This document shows positions 49,801-64,000 of a stretch of DNA of 64,000 nucleotides, piece after piece. The first letter of the stretch is position 1; the number at the start of each line of letters is the position of its first letter. This DNA is from Casuarina equisetifolia (taxonomy: Eukaryota; Streptophyta; Magnoliopsida; Fagales; Casuarinaceae), in assembly GCA_028551475.1 (NCBI GenBank), contig CM052358.1:4590501-4654500 (forward strand), written 5' to 3'. The position numbers and the translations under genes were made by a program. The notes beneath the pieces are model-generated. The model saw only the letters and a program-made list of their open reading frames with translations, had not been told where the DNA came from and did no database searches.

Positions 49801-52800
49801 TGAACTAGAAAAGCTGAATGACGAAGATGGAGTTTCCACACTGTTTTATTTACAAAAGATCTTTCCAGGTTCCTTTTTTCCCACTTCTTTAAGACAACTC
49901 ATTGGTTCTCCTCTCTAATTTTGGTGATCTAACCAGACCTGCTTTTTCATAACATGATGACTTGCTGCAGATGAATGGAAAAACTTTCTAGAACGGGTCG
50001 AGTGTGCTAGTGAGGAACAACTCAAAGAAAAGGACCTGGAAGAGCTCCGTTTATGGGCATCATATAGAGGCCAGACATTGACCAGAACTGGTATTAATTG
50101 TCTTTCTCACTCTTCTCACATACTTTTAAGATGCATTATTTTTCCTTCATTTTACAATGCTTTACGAATGTTGTCTGCATATCATTCCTCTGCTCTCAAC
50201 AAATAAGTACGTGGCATGATGTATTACCGGAAAGCTTTGGAACTTCAGGCCTTTCTTGATATGGCAAAGGATGAAGGTGATTAGAAAGAGCTTTTTAGCA
50301 AACTTTTCATGTCATCCTATCTTGCAGAGTGTGACAACTTACTTTGGTAAATGCTAATTGCTTTTGTTCAGAGCTAAGGAAAGGCTACAAGGCAGCTGGA
50401 TTAGATAGTGAGGAACACTCAAAGGGTGAAAGGTCATTGTGGGCTCAGTGTCAAGCAATAGCTGATATGAAGTTCACATTTGTGGTATCATGTCAGCAGT
50501 ATGGCGCTGACAAACGGGCTGGTCAACTCAATGCTAAAGACATTATGAAGCTTATGACAAAGTGTGTTTTCCACGTTCAATTCTTGTTATGTTGTTGCTT
50601 TTCTAAGCCAATGTCAGTTACATTTCCCACTTATCTTGTCTCAGGTACCCATCTCTTCGGGTAGCTTATATTGATGAAGTTGAAGAAGCTTGTAAAGATA
50701 ACTCAAAACAAACAGTTCAAAAGGTGTATTATTCAGCTCTTGCAAAGGCTGCTTTACCAGCGAAGTCCAATGATCCTTCTGAACCAGTTAAAAATTTGGA
50801 CCAGGTACATATCTTAGATTACTCTGAAAACTAGATTGGATGGTGCAGGGATTTAATAGCTGATGTAATGTTTGTATAGTAAGCTTCTTGTATGTAAAAA
50901 TGAGAAACAATAACAATCGGCAGATGTTTGTGAAAAAAAAGAACAGAAAAGAAATTGATGTTCTCATTTTCTTTTCCCCACTGTCCGATTCTGATTTCCA
51001 AAAGTTGCGATGATTTTATGCTACCATAGGCATTTATGCCCGGCAAGTAGCATGAACAGATTTCCACCTGAGCACAAATGTTTCATAAGTGAGTTTTTGG
51101 ATTTTTTTACAGGTCATTTATCGGATAAAGCTTCCTGGGCATCCAATATTGGGTGAGGGGAAGCCAGAAAATCAAAATCATGCCATTATCTTTACTCGTG
51201 GGGAAGGTTTGCAAACAATAGATATGAATCAGGTATCCTAGTATATCTATGTGGCATTTGTCTCTGTATGTTTGTTTGGTTATTCTAATTTTGTTAATAC
51301 ACGTAATGAGATCATTGAGAACTTAGTGGTGTTGATATTGATGTGAATGTGTTTCATGGGTATACCCTGTATTGGATTCTTACTAGATGAAACCGGTTGT
51401 ATAAATGATCCTACGGAGTCACAATTATGACATTGATGAGTTGTTTTGGAGTATAGTACAGATAAGCCCTACATTCGTCATGACACTTAATCTTTCGGGC
51501 AAAATTCTGATTATGAAGCAAACTATTTCAACAGGATAACTATATGGAAGAAGCCTTCAAAATGAGGAACTTGCTGCAAGAATTTCAAAAACATGATGGT
51601 GTAAGACGTCCAACAATCCTTGGACTTCGGGAGCATATATTCACTGGCAGGTATTTTGGTTGTGTTGTTATTCTTAATCTGGATTCTGGCTGTAGTGCTG
51701 CAGGTAAACTAGACTACAAATATCTGATTTTTTTTTTCTGGTCACTATGATTTACTCGTTAATTTGTGCAGTGTTTCATCTCTGGCGTGGTTTATGTCAA
51801 ATCAGGAGCACAGTTTTGTAACTATCGGGCAGCGACTCTTAGCTAGGCCTCTGAGGTCAGATTTCTTTGTCTTTTTCTTTGTACATCTGATAGTATCTTC
51901 CTATATGCTTTCACCAGATTCTCAGTTTTGTCAGCTGGCTTTGTTAGCAAAGTCTTTTCTCATAGTATAAGAGGCCTAGGACAGAACCTGTCTACACCTG
52001 GAAACCGAGTCCCAAGGGATGAAAGAAAGTTACTCACATTTGGGTGACTCATATAGAAGTTGTGGGCCTCCAGTGAACAAAAATGGATATCTTAGGTTCA
52101 AATTGTGCAGCGAAATAAGTTTCCATCAACGCTGCTATGTTTCATTTGTTGCTTTACCATCTCAAGTATGGCTTTATTTGTGGGTTGAGCAGGTTGATCT
52201 GATCCATGTTCTGTACTGTCAAGTTGTTATTGGTAGCCTGAACTGCAATCTGGTTGGCTAAATGCAGTTGGTCACTTTGAAGAAACATATATTTATGGCA
52301 TCAAACAGTGAAATTGTTACACTCTTTTCGTTAAGCTTTATAATATTCGGGAAAAAATTCTATCTGGTACAAGAATCAGATCATAGAACGTTGAATATTT
52401 TTTCTTCTTTTATTTGAATTCTCGAGATTATGCAGGAGTTAGGCCAACCTAGAATTTCCATGTCTGTACATTATTTGGGTAAAGTTCAGAAGTTTGGCTT
52501 TGAAATTCTCATCTCAGTTGACTAATTGTAAACTCCAATATGACCAGATCTTTTGAAGTTTCAACCATTTTCACTTGACCGTTTTCAACATTCAGCTGTA
52601 TTCCATGTTTCTGAATCAAATTTTGTAACCTTATATCCTTTTTAGGATTTGTGAACATGATTTGACTGGCAAGCTACAAATCATAGATGAATCACAAATT
52701 TGAACTGACCTGCTTGAGTTAAATTTTGCTCAGTAACTGTCCCTGCATTTATGATTATGTATGGATTTATAGATGGTTTTCCCACTTCATTTGTCTTTTG

Positions 52801-55054
52801 GTTATTTATTGCATTCTGGTGCACTGGACTCATACTTTCTGCTGTTGATCCAGAGTTCGATTCCACTATGGTCATCCAGATGTGTTTGATAGATTGTTCC
52901 ACCTTACTAGAGGGGGTGTCAGCAAAGCTTCCAAAGTCATCAATTTAAGCGAGGACATATTTGCAGGCATCTTCTAACTGGAGAGCTAGTTTCAAATTTA
53001 GGCTAAAGGCACATTTAGATACTCACTTAACCACTTAAATTTCCGTCTCCATTGTTTGCAGGTTTCAACTCCACATTACGTGAGGGCAGTGTTACTCATC
53101 ATGAATATATACAAGTAGGTAAAGGGAGGGACGTTGGCCTTCAACAGATCTCCATGTTTGAGGCAAAGATAGCTAATGGGAACGGTGAGCAGACAGTGAG
53201 TCGTGACATATATAGGCTGGGGCACCGATTTGATTTCTTCCGAATGATGTCATGTTATTTCACCACCACTGGTTTCTATTTCAGCACCCTGGTATGTATG
53301 AGATCCGCACTGAGAACATGTCGTAAATGGAGGTGGTTAATTTGCATTGTTTGGCTAAAATTTTTGGGTCTTTAAGGTCTTAGAATGTCATATGGTTTCC
53401 TTAGAACACTATCTAAAGTATCAACTTCCTCAAATCAAGATTTAAGGTTTTTAATGAATGATCTATTATCTTCCTTAATCACTCTGCTTCTGGTTTTGAC
53501 AGCTGACCGTGCTTACAGTGTACGTGTTTCTCTATGGCCGCCTTTATCTCGTTCTCAGTGGACTTGAAGAGGCTCTAAGCAATCAGCCAGCCATTCGAGA
53601 CAACAAGCCTCTTCAAGTGGCTCTTGCTTCACAATCTTTTGTGCAAATTGGGTTTATGATGGCCTTGCCAATGGTGATGGAGATTGGTTTGGAAAGGGGC
53701 TTCCGCAAAGCATTTACTGATTTCGTACTAATGCAACTACAGTGGGCTCCTGTCTTCTTCACATTTTCTCTGGGGACAAAGACTCACTATTACGGAAGGA
53801 CATTGCTTCATGGAGGTGCACGATACAGAGCTACTGGTCGTGGTTTCGTAGTGGTCCATGCTAAGTTTGCTGATAACTATAGGCTCTACTCCCGCAGCCA
53901 TTTTGTCAAGGCGATTGAACTGATGATCCTCCTCCTTGTATACGAAATCTTCGGCAATTCATACACAGATTCAGTTGCTTATGTGTTCATCACTGTATCA
54001 ATATGGATCATGGTTGGGACCTGGCTTTTTGCTCCTTTCCTCTTCAATCCCTCAGGCTTTGAGTGGCAAAAGATTGTGGACGACTGGACAGATTGGAATA
54101 AATGGATAAGCAACTATGGAGGGATTGGTGTACCCCCAGAAAAAAGTTGGGAATCTTGGTGGGAAAAGGAACATGAACATCTCAGCTATTCTGGAAGCGT
54201 GGTATCATTGCCGAGATACTGCTAGCGCTGCGCTTTTTCGTCTATCAGTATGGGCTTGTATATCATCTGAGCATCACTAAGAAAACACAAAGTTTTCTGG
54301 TATGGCCGCCATTTTCACTGATATATTTAAAGATTGCATTGGGTTCGAGTACATTACGATGTTATTAATCAGCCCAAATTGTTTAACAGGTTTATGGAGG
54401 GTCATGGCTTGTGATCATTCTACTGTTGTCGTTATTGAAGGTAAGCAAGAAGCAAAAGCCTGTGTATAGACTTTTTGGTTTTCCGTTCCCGTTTCAAGAA
54501 AATCTCATAGAAAACCTCCTAATCTGGTTGAGCAGGTTGTGTCCGTTGGAAGACGACGATTGAGCGCAAAGTTCCAGCTCTTGTTTCGAATGATCAAGTG
54601 TCTAGTATTCCTGACATTCGTTTCCGTTTTCATTATACTACTAGTATTCCCCCATATGACTGTCGGGGACTTCGTGATCTGCGTTCTCGCATTCTTGCCC
54701 ACCGGATGGGGATTGCTCCTGGTCAGTAATCCGCTTCAGTCCTTCCCTGCGTCCTTTTCACTTCCCGGTGCTCCGACTAACAGCGTTCTTTGGTTTCACA
54801 TACAGATCGCACAAGCTTGTAAGCCGTTGGTTGAAAAAGCTGGACTGTGGGGATCGGTGAGAGCACTGGCTCGAGGCTACGAAATGATCATGGGCATTTT
54901 TCTGTTCACGCCGGTTGCAACCCTGGCTTGGTTCCCGTTCGTTTCAGAATTCCAAACACGAATGCTGTTCAACCAGGCCTTCAGCAGAGGTCTTCAAATC
55001 TCCCGTATTCTTGGTGGACAGAGGAAGGATCGTTCTTCCAGCAACAAAGAATAA
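37853..55054 (+). CDS. CALS: Callose synthase (1,3-beta-glucan synthase, GT48), CALS1/2/3-like, with a frameshift in exon 39
   Basis: Plasma-membrane enzyme polymerising UDP-glucose into callose at cell plates, plasmodesmata or wounds. I read 42 coding exons with family-conserved boundaries: first 37853-38036, 38565-38665, 40602-40723, 40827-40920, 41086-41196; last 53503-54299, 54390-54440, 54536-54721, 54806-55054. Summed length is about 1948 residues (CALS1 about 1950). The N-terminus has [14 protein letters not shown] and SEVVPSSL (Vta1-like region). A first membrane block lies in exons 13-20, the cytosolic GT48 domain in exons 21-38 ([38 protein letters not shown]), and a second membrane block in exons 39-42, ending [13 protein letters not shown]. 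Exon 39 is 797 bases, one short of a codon multiple, near 54193-54197. As written, translation stops at 54223-54225 (about residue 1761). Intron 37 uses a GC donor (52967). The sequence is otherwise intact, so this may be a recent mutation or a sequence error. Confidence 0.93.
39200..39950 (-). mobile_element. LINE reverse-transcriptase C-terminal fragment in callose synthase intron 2
   Basis: On the minus strand, the frame at 39682-39443 contains [20 protein letters not shown], and just before it SFWLVKVPQ. This order and wording match the region after the reverse transcriptase core of plant L1-type LINEs, leading into the zf-RVT domain. Continuing on the minus strand, frames toward 39200 give WLSYKDGK and [11 protein letters not shown], as in zf-RVT. 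Sequence toward 39950 shows weaker similarity ([12 protein letters not shown], resembling the LINE PKKEGGLGLR segment). The piece is 5'-truncated and internally broken, with no endonuclease or poly(A) tail recognised. It is antisense to the host gene within a 1.9-kb intron. Confidence 0.7.
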
Positions 55055-55836
55055 GCACATCAAATCTCCCACCATTTTCCTTTTCCTGTAAATCTATGTA
55101 AATGTGTAGCCTTTGGAAGCAGGTTCCGAGAATGTACCTTTCACAATTATAACAGAAAAGATTGAGTTCTTCATGAATAATTAGTTATTAAAGTTTGTTA
55201 GGATTTATCCGAAACTACCAATCTCAAAAGATTTTATTGGATGTGACAAGATTGTATATTTTTTAAAGATAAAAAATATTATTGGACATTTATTGATAAA
55301 TTTAAGAATTAAGAGAAATCCTATTTTACTAAGATCTTTTTCGCGAGTGAAAAAGAGGCGGTGTAATATGCGGAAGGGCCTTTTACAAAAGCAAAGGAGA
55401 AGCACGAGGGGAGAGGGGAAGACGCTAATCGCTTCAACAATCTCTGGTATTGGCGATTCTTCTTTTCTATCCAACTCCCGAGAGTAGCTCGGATGGAGAC
55501 CTCTGCCGATGAACAACGACGACGACGACGACTCCACTAGTCAGTGTGATTTGGTACCTTCTTCTTTCTGAATTCTCTCTTCCTGTTTGTTTCGCCTTTA
55601 GAATTCTCGAGTTCCCGCAAAACCCTAATTGTTTTGGCTTCTTGAGGAAATAAACAGATTGAAAAAACGACCCCGATCAAATTGGGAGGGGCCGCTCTTG
55701 AGATGATTTTCGTTTCCCTTGGCGGGGAGGGGCCGCTGTTGTGGTCATGTAGGGTGTTTAAATAGTCTGAATTTTGATTTCGAGGAGAAAGAATTTCGAT
55801 TTGCATTTGTGCAGTTCCTTTTCCGTGGGCAACGAT
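55055..55836. other. Callose synthase 3' end and RING gene promoter/leader
   Basis: The callose synthase 3' untranslated region occupies roughly the first 100-150 bases. The RING gene leader probably starts near 55440-55500. A likely leader-intron acceptor (TTTGTGCAG) lies at 55806-55814, just before the start codon. A GACGAC repeat lies near 55517-55531. Confidence 0.5.
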
Positions 55837-57141
55837 ATGGGGGAAGAGATAATGGATCTTGATTTGAATCAAGAACCTTCGGATGATCCCCGTGGTTCTG
55901 CAGTAAGATTAGACGCTATAGTCGATGAACTGGAAACGACGCATAATCGCATCGAAGAACGTATCAGACAACTGGAAGCAGTCACAGCTAGAGCTAGGAA
56001 CCGACAAAGACGGCGAAGAGATCAAGCTTCCCATCAAGCGGATAGCTCTGCAGAAACTGTGGTTCTTTATGCAAATAGACTCCTTAATGCCAATGATGGT
56101 GATACAGCCGAGGAAAGAAGAGTTGGCTCTAGCAAAACTAGTAAAACAGGCAGTACGTACTTGATAGCTAAGGCATTAGGGACGGATACGGATGCTTCCA
56201 AAGTCGGAAGTGGTAGTGGGGGTTTTTACGATTGTAATCTGTGCTTGGAAATGGCTAGAGATCCTATCTTGACCTGTTGTGGACACTTGTTTTGTTGGGC
56301 ATGCTTCTATCAGTTACCGTATGTTGATTCTGATGCCAAGGAGTGCCCTGCGTGTCGGGGGGAGGTAACTGATGGAAGCATTATTCCACTGTATGGCAAT
56401 GGAAGTGATGACAGCTCCCGCCAGACAGAGTTACAGGAGACGGGACTGAAGGTGCCCCCTCGGCCTCGTGCGCGCAGGGTTGAGAGTATAAGGCAGCGGT
56501 TTGTGGGTCGTGGAGAAGCTTCTTCTATTGAAGAAAGACTTCACAGAATTGTTGGCCTGATGGCAGAGCGAGCGCAGGCTCGAGATCTTGATCGACCACG
56601 CATCATAGGGGAAAGCACCAATTTGTCAGCCCAAGGAAATCAAACATCTGGGGTATTGGCTGGCATGGAGGCTGAGAACAACCAGCAGTCTCGTGCCCTT
56701 CAATTTTCAAGATTATTAATGCAAGGAGCTGATTCATTTTCTTCCCTTTCATCTGCATTGAATACTGCAATGGATTCTGCAGAAAGATTGGTTGAAGACC
56801 TAGAGGCATTCCTTCATACTCGCTATACATGGGGAAGCCACGAACAAGCAGCAACTTTTCGTAATGGAGATTCGTTCTCAAGCATTTCCGCTGAACAACT
56901 GGAAATCCAAAGTTCAGATGCTGCAGCTGCTGAAATAAATTCTACGGTCCCACCTTCCTTGTTGTCTTCCAGGACTGATATTGATTCTCTTCTTGTAAAC
57001 TTGGCAAACCGGACCACAGATAGCATCATAGAAATTAATGCAACACCTCCTTCATCATCTAGTACAAGAACTGATGTTTCTAGAGTTTCAGATGTGGAGA
57101 ATGGAGTTTCACGGGAAGCCAGGAGGAGAAGGTTGAGATGA
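55837..57141 (+). CDS. RING-type E3 ubiquitin ligase, RMA-like (434 aa)
   Basis: Single-exon coding region. A C3HC4 RING finger has ligands Cys133, Cys136, Cys148, His150, Cys153, Cys156, Cys170 and Cys173 (CNLCLEMARDPILTCCGHLF, then CWAC, and CPAC). The GHLFCWxC form is typical of the RMA/RNF5 group. N-terminal to it are an acidic MDLDLNQEPSD motif and a helical, Arg-rich coiled-coil segment (about residues 35-70). After the RING come a basic PRPRARR patch, an RQRFVG...EERLHRIVGLM helix, Ser-rich low-complexity sequence, and a basic terminus RRRRLR. No C-terminal membrane anchor is seen, unlike true RMA1-3, so it fits the longer soluble relatives (I recall Arabidopsis At2g42030 as similar). 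The start at 55837 (MGEEIMDLDLN) follows a probable leader-intron acceptor; an in-frame extension from 55774 is less likely. Its 3' third is duplicated at 59850-60356. Confidence 0.9.
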   Translation: MGEEIMDLDLNQEPSDDPRGSAVRLDAIVDELETTHNRIEERIRQLEAVTARARNRQRRRRDQASHQADSSAETVVLYANRLLNANDGDTAEERRVGSSKTSKTGSTYLIAKALGTDTDASKVGSGSGGFYDCNLCLEMARDPILTCCGHLFCWACFYQLPYVDSDAKECPACRGEVTDGSIIPLYGNGSDDSSRQTELQETGLKVPPRPRARRVESIRQRFVGRGEASSIEERLHRIVGLMAERAQARDLDRPRIIGESTNLSAQGNQTSGVLAGMEAENNQQSRALQFSRLLMQGADSFSSLSSALNTAMDSAERLVEDLEAFLHTRYTWGSHEQAATFRNGDSFSSISAEQLEIQSSDAAAAEINSTVPPSLLSSRTDIDSLLVNLANRTTDSIIEINATPPSSSSTRTDVSRVSDVENGVSREARRRRLR

Positions 57142-58295
57142 TAGAACATTTACCAGAAGGAATGGCCGAAATTACTGGAATTTCGTCCAAAACGACCTCG
57201 TTGTTTGGAATAATTGTGTGTGCCAAAGTCATGTCCACGGCACAGATTACAAGCAATCTTCTATCCGTTTTGTAGAGAGAGATATACATCTGTTGGTTCG
57301 CTTTGACGTGCCATGCTGTTCATAATAGCACAACCACATATCTTATGTTGAGGATCAATTTTCAGGGAAGAAAACCGTTGATGTTCTGCTCCTTCGAGCA
57401 TTGTACAGACTTGTAAACTCTGTTGGCATATGGCTTCTTTTCCACAAAACAAATTCATCATATCTGCAAGATTTGCTAGATGCTGCTGTTAGATTCTTAT
57501 TTTCACACATAAGTTTTACTAGTATGTGGAGATTATGATTTAAGAATGCATTTCTTACTAATTTGACATGCTTTCTGCTCTTCTGGACATAATATGTTCC
57601 CAGAGTGAGTTATGGAATGAAATATTTTTCTTGATGTTGTCACTGTCATACTGGTGTTAGGCTTATGTAATTGTTCAGCCTTTTTTAGTAGATTTCTCTC
57701 ATTTGTTTGTGGGTAGAAGAATGAAGAAGCAAATGAAACCAGCATAAGACTGTCGAAGCGAACTATACCTAATGCTTCCCTATGCTGGTTTAGATCCTTT
57801 TTTGTAGACAATGTTGAGATCGGAAAATGTCTCTAAGGCGCCGAGATCCTTTCTGTAGATCTCCAAATTTGTTCTTCGTCTATTTGGTACAAGGCATTGT
57901 GTGTGCATCAACATTTTTTCATGTCATGAACGAGTACAACATTATCATCGCCAAGAACTGACGTGAAAATGCGATTGGTGGCAACTTGACAGGATTTTTT
58001 GGGTAACTTAAGTGAAAGATACGATATTTGTATCGGCATTTTCCTTCAGAAATGATCAGATTTGCTCAAAATAAGGAGTAAGAATAAAAAGTAGTATATC
58101 CATTGCATAGAGTTAATCGGAGTGGGATGGAATATGCTCCAGTATAATACAGTCATTGTCATACAAGGTATAGGGAAAGAAAGAAGGGGCCAACGATGGG
58201 TCTCGGGTTCGTCTCTGACATTTCATCACTAGTAAAAAGCAAGCCCCTTCCATTTAGCCCTCAATCCCTAGTGAGGCACCATCTTTTTAAGCTGA

Positions 58296-59158
<863 letters not shown>

Positions 59159-59849
59159 GTTGTGTAGTTTATCAGGACCATCTACAGGTTTTCGTGTGAT
59201 GGGGGAGTTCATTTGCTGCCTCACAGTTGTGTTGAAAAGGTAATAAAAATGGCAGCTTATGTCATGGGTTGCTATGAAATGTTAAGTAGTTGAAAACATT
59301 CTTGTTTCTTATTGTCGCGCGGGTTTCTTTGGTGAACTTTCATGTTTGTGGTCGTAATTAATCATCATGGTCTATAACTCCTTAATGGAAATTATAAACT
59401 GCAATGACTTGAATGAGCAAAATTGATCGTCAATTTTAAGTTGGGTTGTTATTGGGGGAGCCAAAATGTGAAGTTCAAATCATCCTTTCCCCGATAGATT
59501 TTAACTTGTTAGGAAGAGCTGCGTTGATGATGGGTGGGGTGAAGTGTTTTCAGGTGTGGTACTTAATTGTTTGCATTTTCTTCAAAGTGCAACAACTTCA
59601 AAATGCTTAACATGATAAGATTTCCGATTGTCCTTCAATTTCTGCCAAGTTCCACCGTTTCTATGGGTACTTTGCACTAGAGTTGAAACCGAAACATAAA
59701 AAGAACAAAGGATCAACTAAGTTAGTTAAAACTATTTTGTCTTGATTTTGGAACTTCAGTAAGGATATAGATGTTTCTGCTCAACATCTGCCTTCATCAA
59801 GAAGAGTTAAACAGTTCTTTTAGAGACCAGCAGAAATGAGGCATGTAGA

Positions 59850-60356
59850 AGAGTGTAGGCACGAGATCTTGATTGTCCACAAATCATCGGTCAAAGAACC
59901 CATTTGTCAGCCGTATAGTTCCCTTGAAGTTTCAAGATTATTACTGCAAGGTTCTTCCCTCTCGTCTGCATTGAGTACTTAGATGGATTCCGCGGAAAGA
60001 TTAGGCTGAGGACGTAGAGGAACACCTTCATAGTCACCATACAAGGGGAATCCACGAACAAGCAGCAACTGTTCATAACGGAGATTGGTTCTCAAGCATT
60101 TCTTCCGTATGGCAGGAAATCTAGAGTTCAGATGCCGCTGCTGAAATAAATTGTATCGGTCTCGCCATCCTTGTCTTCTCCCAGGACTGATATTGATGCT
60201 CCTCTCGTAAACTTGGCAAACCGGACCACAGACAACAACATAGAAATTGATGTAACACCTTCTCCTTCATCATCTAGGACAAGAACTGACATTCCTAGAG
60301 TTTCAGATTTGGAGAATGGAGTTTCACAGGAAGTCAGAAGGAGATGGTTGAGATGA
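59850..60356 (+). pseudogene. Duplicated 3' fragment of the RING ubiquitin ligase gene
   Basis: This corresponds to the last third of the RING gene at 56570-57141 (after the RING domain). Recognisable pieces are GCACGAGATCTTGAT (59861), ATTACTGCAAGG, the CACGAACAAGCAGCAACT block and the final frame 60171-60356. That frame gives TDIDAPLVNLANRTTDN and a tail ending RRRWLR then TGA, versus RRRRLR in the parent. Earlier parts carry stops and indels. It lacks promoter, start and RING finger, so it cannot make a ligase. The parent's 3' untranslated region is also copied (to about 60960). It arose by the same duplication that produced the second GST gene. Confidence 0.88.
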
Positions 60357-61627
60357 CAGAGCATTGATCAGAAGGAATGGCTGAAATTACTGAGATTTCG
60401 ACGTAAACGACCTAGTTATTTTGAAGAACTCTGTGTCCTGTGCACAGATTGCAACTACAAGCAACCTTCTATCCGTTTTGTAGAGAGATATACAAATCTG
60501 TTGGCTCACTTCGACGTGCCATGCTGTTGATAATAGCACAATCATATACCTTATGTTGAGGATCAGTTTTCACGGAAGAACACCGCTGATGTTCTGCTCC
60601 TTCGAGCATTGTACAGAACTTGTGAACTCCATATCTGCAAGATTTGCTGGTTGCTGCTAGTAGATTCTTATTTTCACAGATGGACATTATGATTTAAGAG
60701 TGCATTACTGAGTAATTTGACATGCTTTCTGCTCCTCTGGACTTAACTTTTTCCCCGAAATAAGTTATGGGATGAAGTATTTTTCTTGATGTCGTCACTT
60801 CTGACTGTTCTTAGGCTCCTAATGACAGTTCATGTAATTGTTCAGTATTTTTTAGTAGATTTCTCTCATTAGTTTTTGGGATGCATTAGAGTTCAAAAGC
60901 AAAGAACTGTGCGCAAACCCTGGTTTAGATCCTTTTTTGAGGGCACTGTTGAGATTGGACCATTTTTTTGAGGCATAATTTGAGCATTTTCCCGTGATTT
61001 TTTTAGCCTGTCGATCTTCTCAGAACGTCTGTCTCCGGAGTCTTGTTGTCTCTTTCCCCTCTGCCTTCTCTGTTCTAGTGCATGTGGCCCTGCTCACCAG
61101 CCGAGATGGTATTTTCAGCTAAAGGGTTAATCGATGCATGCACCATTGGACCTTTGCTAAGGCTTTGTACTTGCTCATCCACTGTAGATTATAATTTTCT
61201 GTAAATCTCTAATTTCTTCGCCCGTCTTCCTGGTACATGGCTGGGTGCATGCATCAACATTCTTTCATGTAATGAATGAGGACAACATGGTCATCGTCAA
61301 AAGCAGCCAAGAAAATGCGATTGGCTGCAGCTTGACAGGACCTCTTGGTTGACAAGGTATTTTTGGTCCTACATTCTCCTTAAAGAAAGTTCAGATTTGA
61401 ACAAAAAAACCAATAAGACTAAAACGTAGGTATGTACATTTTAAAGTTGAAACGGAAACTTAAGGGACTCGGTCGTCTTGGCTTTCCAGGAGCAGTAATA
61501 AAGGAAGTGCCAGAAACTGAACGTAAGCGATGACGCAATTCTTATCCAACCTTTACCTTTCCAGGTGAGGCACTATCTTTTTAAGCTGATTCAGTAAAGG
61601 AACAAACATAGCGCATACCAATTCTGA

Positions 61628-64000
<2,373 letters not shown>

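Overview
This is nuclear DNA of a flowering plant, most likely a woody eudicot. The evidence is intron-rich GT-AG genes, AT-rich intergenic DNA with long T tracts, a nuclear tRNA-Ser, and plant-only families (VQ protein, tau-class glutathione S-transferases, callose synthase, XBAT-type ubiquitin ligase). I cannot fix the species; a rosid such as a member of Myrtaceae is only a guess. I see no CRISPR, no prokaryotic island and no intact mobile element.

Layout, left to right. Positions 1-2184: no gene recognised. 2185-6464 (minus): decayed, intron-containing copy of an XBAT32-type ankyrin/RING ubiquitin ligase. 7227-7658 (plus): intronless two-EF-hand protein. 8597-8678 (minus): tRNA-Ser(GCT). 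10140-10394 (plus): small one-helix membrane protein. 14660-15076 (plus): VQ-motif protein. 15489-16135 (minus): coding-like relic I cannot name. 16556-19873 (minus): CNX2, first enzyme of molybdenum-cofactor synthesis, six exons. 23018-31346 (plus): mitochondrial citrate synthase, 19 coding exons. 32460-34627 (minus): 130-residue coiled-coil protein of unknown function. 37853-55054 (plus): callose synthase with 42 coding exons, the largest gene here. 55837-57141 (plus): RING ubiquitin ligase. 58332 to the window end: three tandem tau-class GST genes (two intact, one with a nonsense codon), with a duplicated tail of the RING gene caught between the first two.

The genes do not form a pathway or cluster; they are independent loci. 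Two are core housekeeping genes (CNX2, citrate synthase). The only obvious functional grouping is the GST array, which grew by segmental tandem duplication that also copied the 3' end of the neighbouring RING gene.

Most notable points: (1) the callose synthase is conserved end to end, with a reconstructed length of about 1948 residues, but exon 39 is one base short and shifts frame about 187 residues before the C-terminus; (2) the GST/RING tandem duplication has a broken third copy; (3) the XBAT32-like pseudogene has lost RING zinc ligands; (4) an unidentified coding relic lies beside CNX2. I found no convincing undescribed system; the unknowns are the 84- and 130-residue proteins and the relic at 15489-16135.
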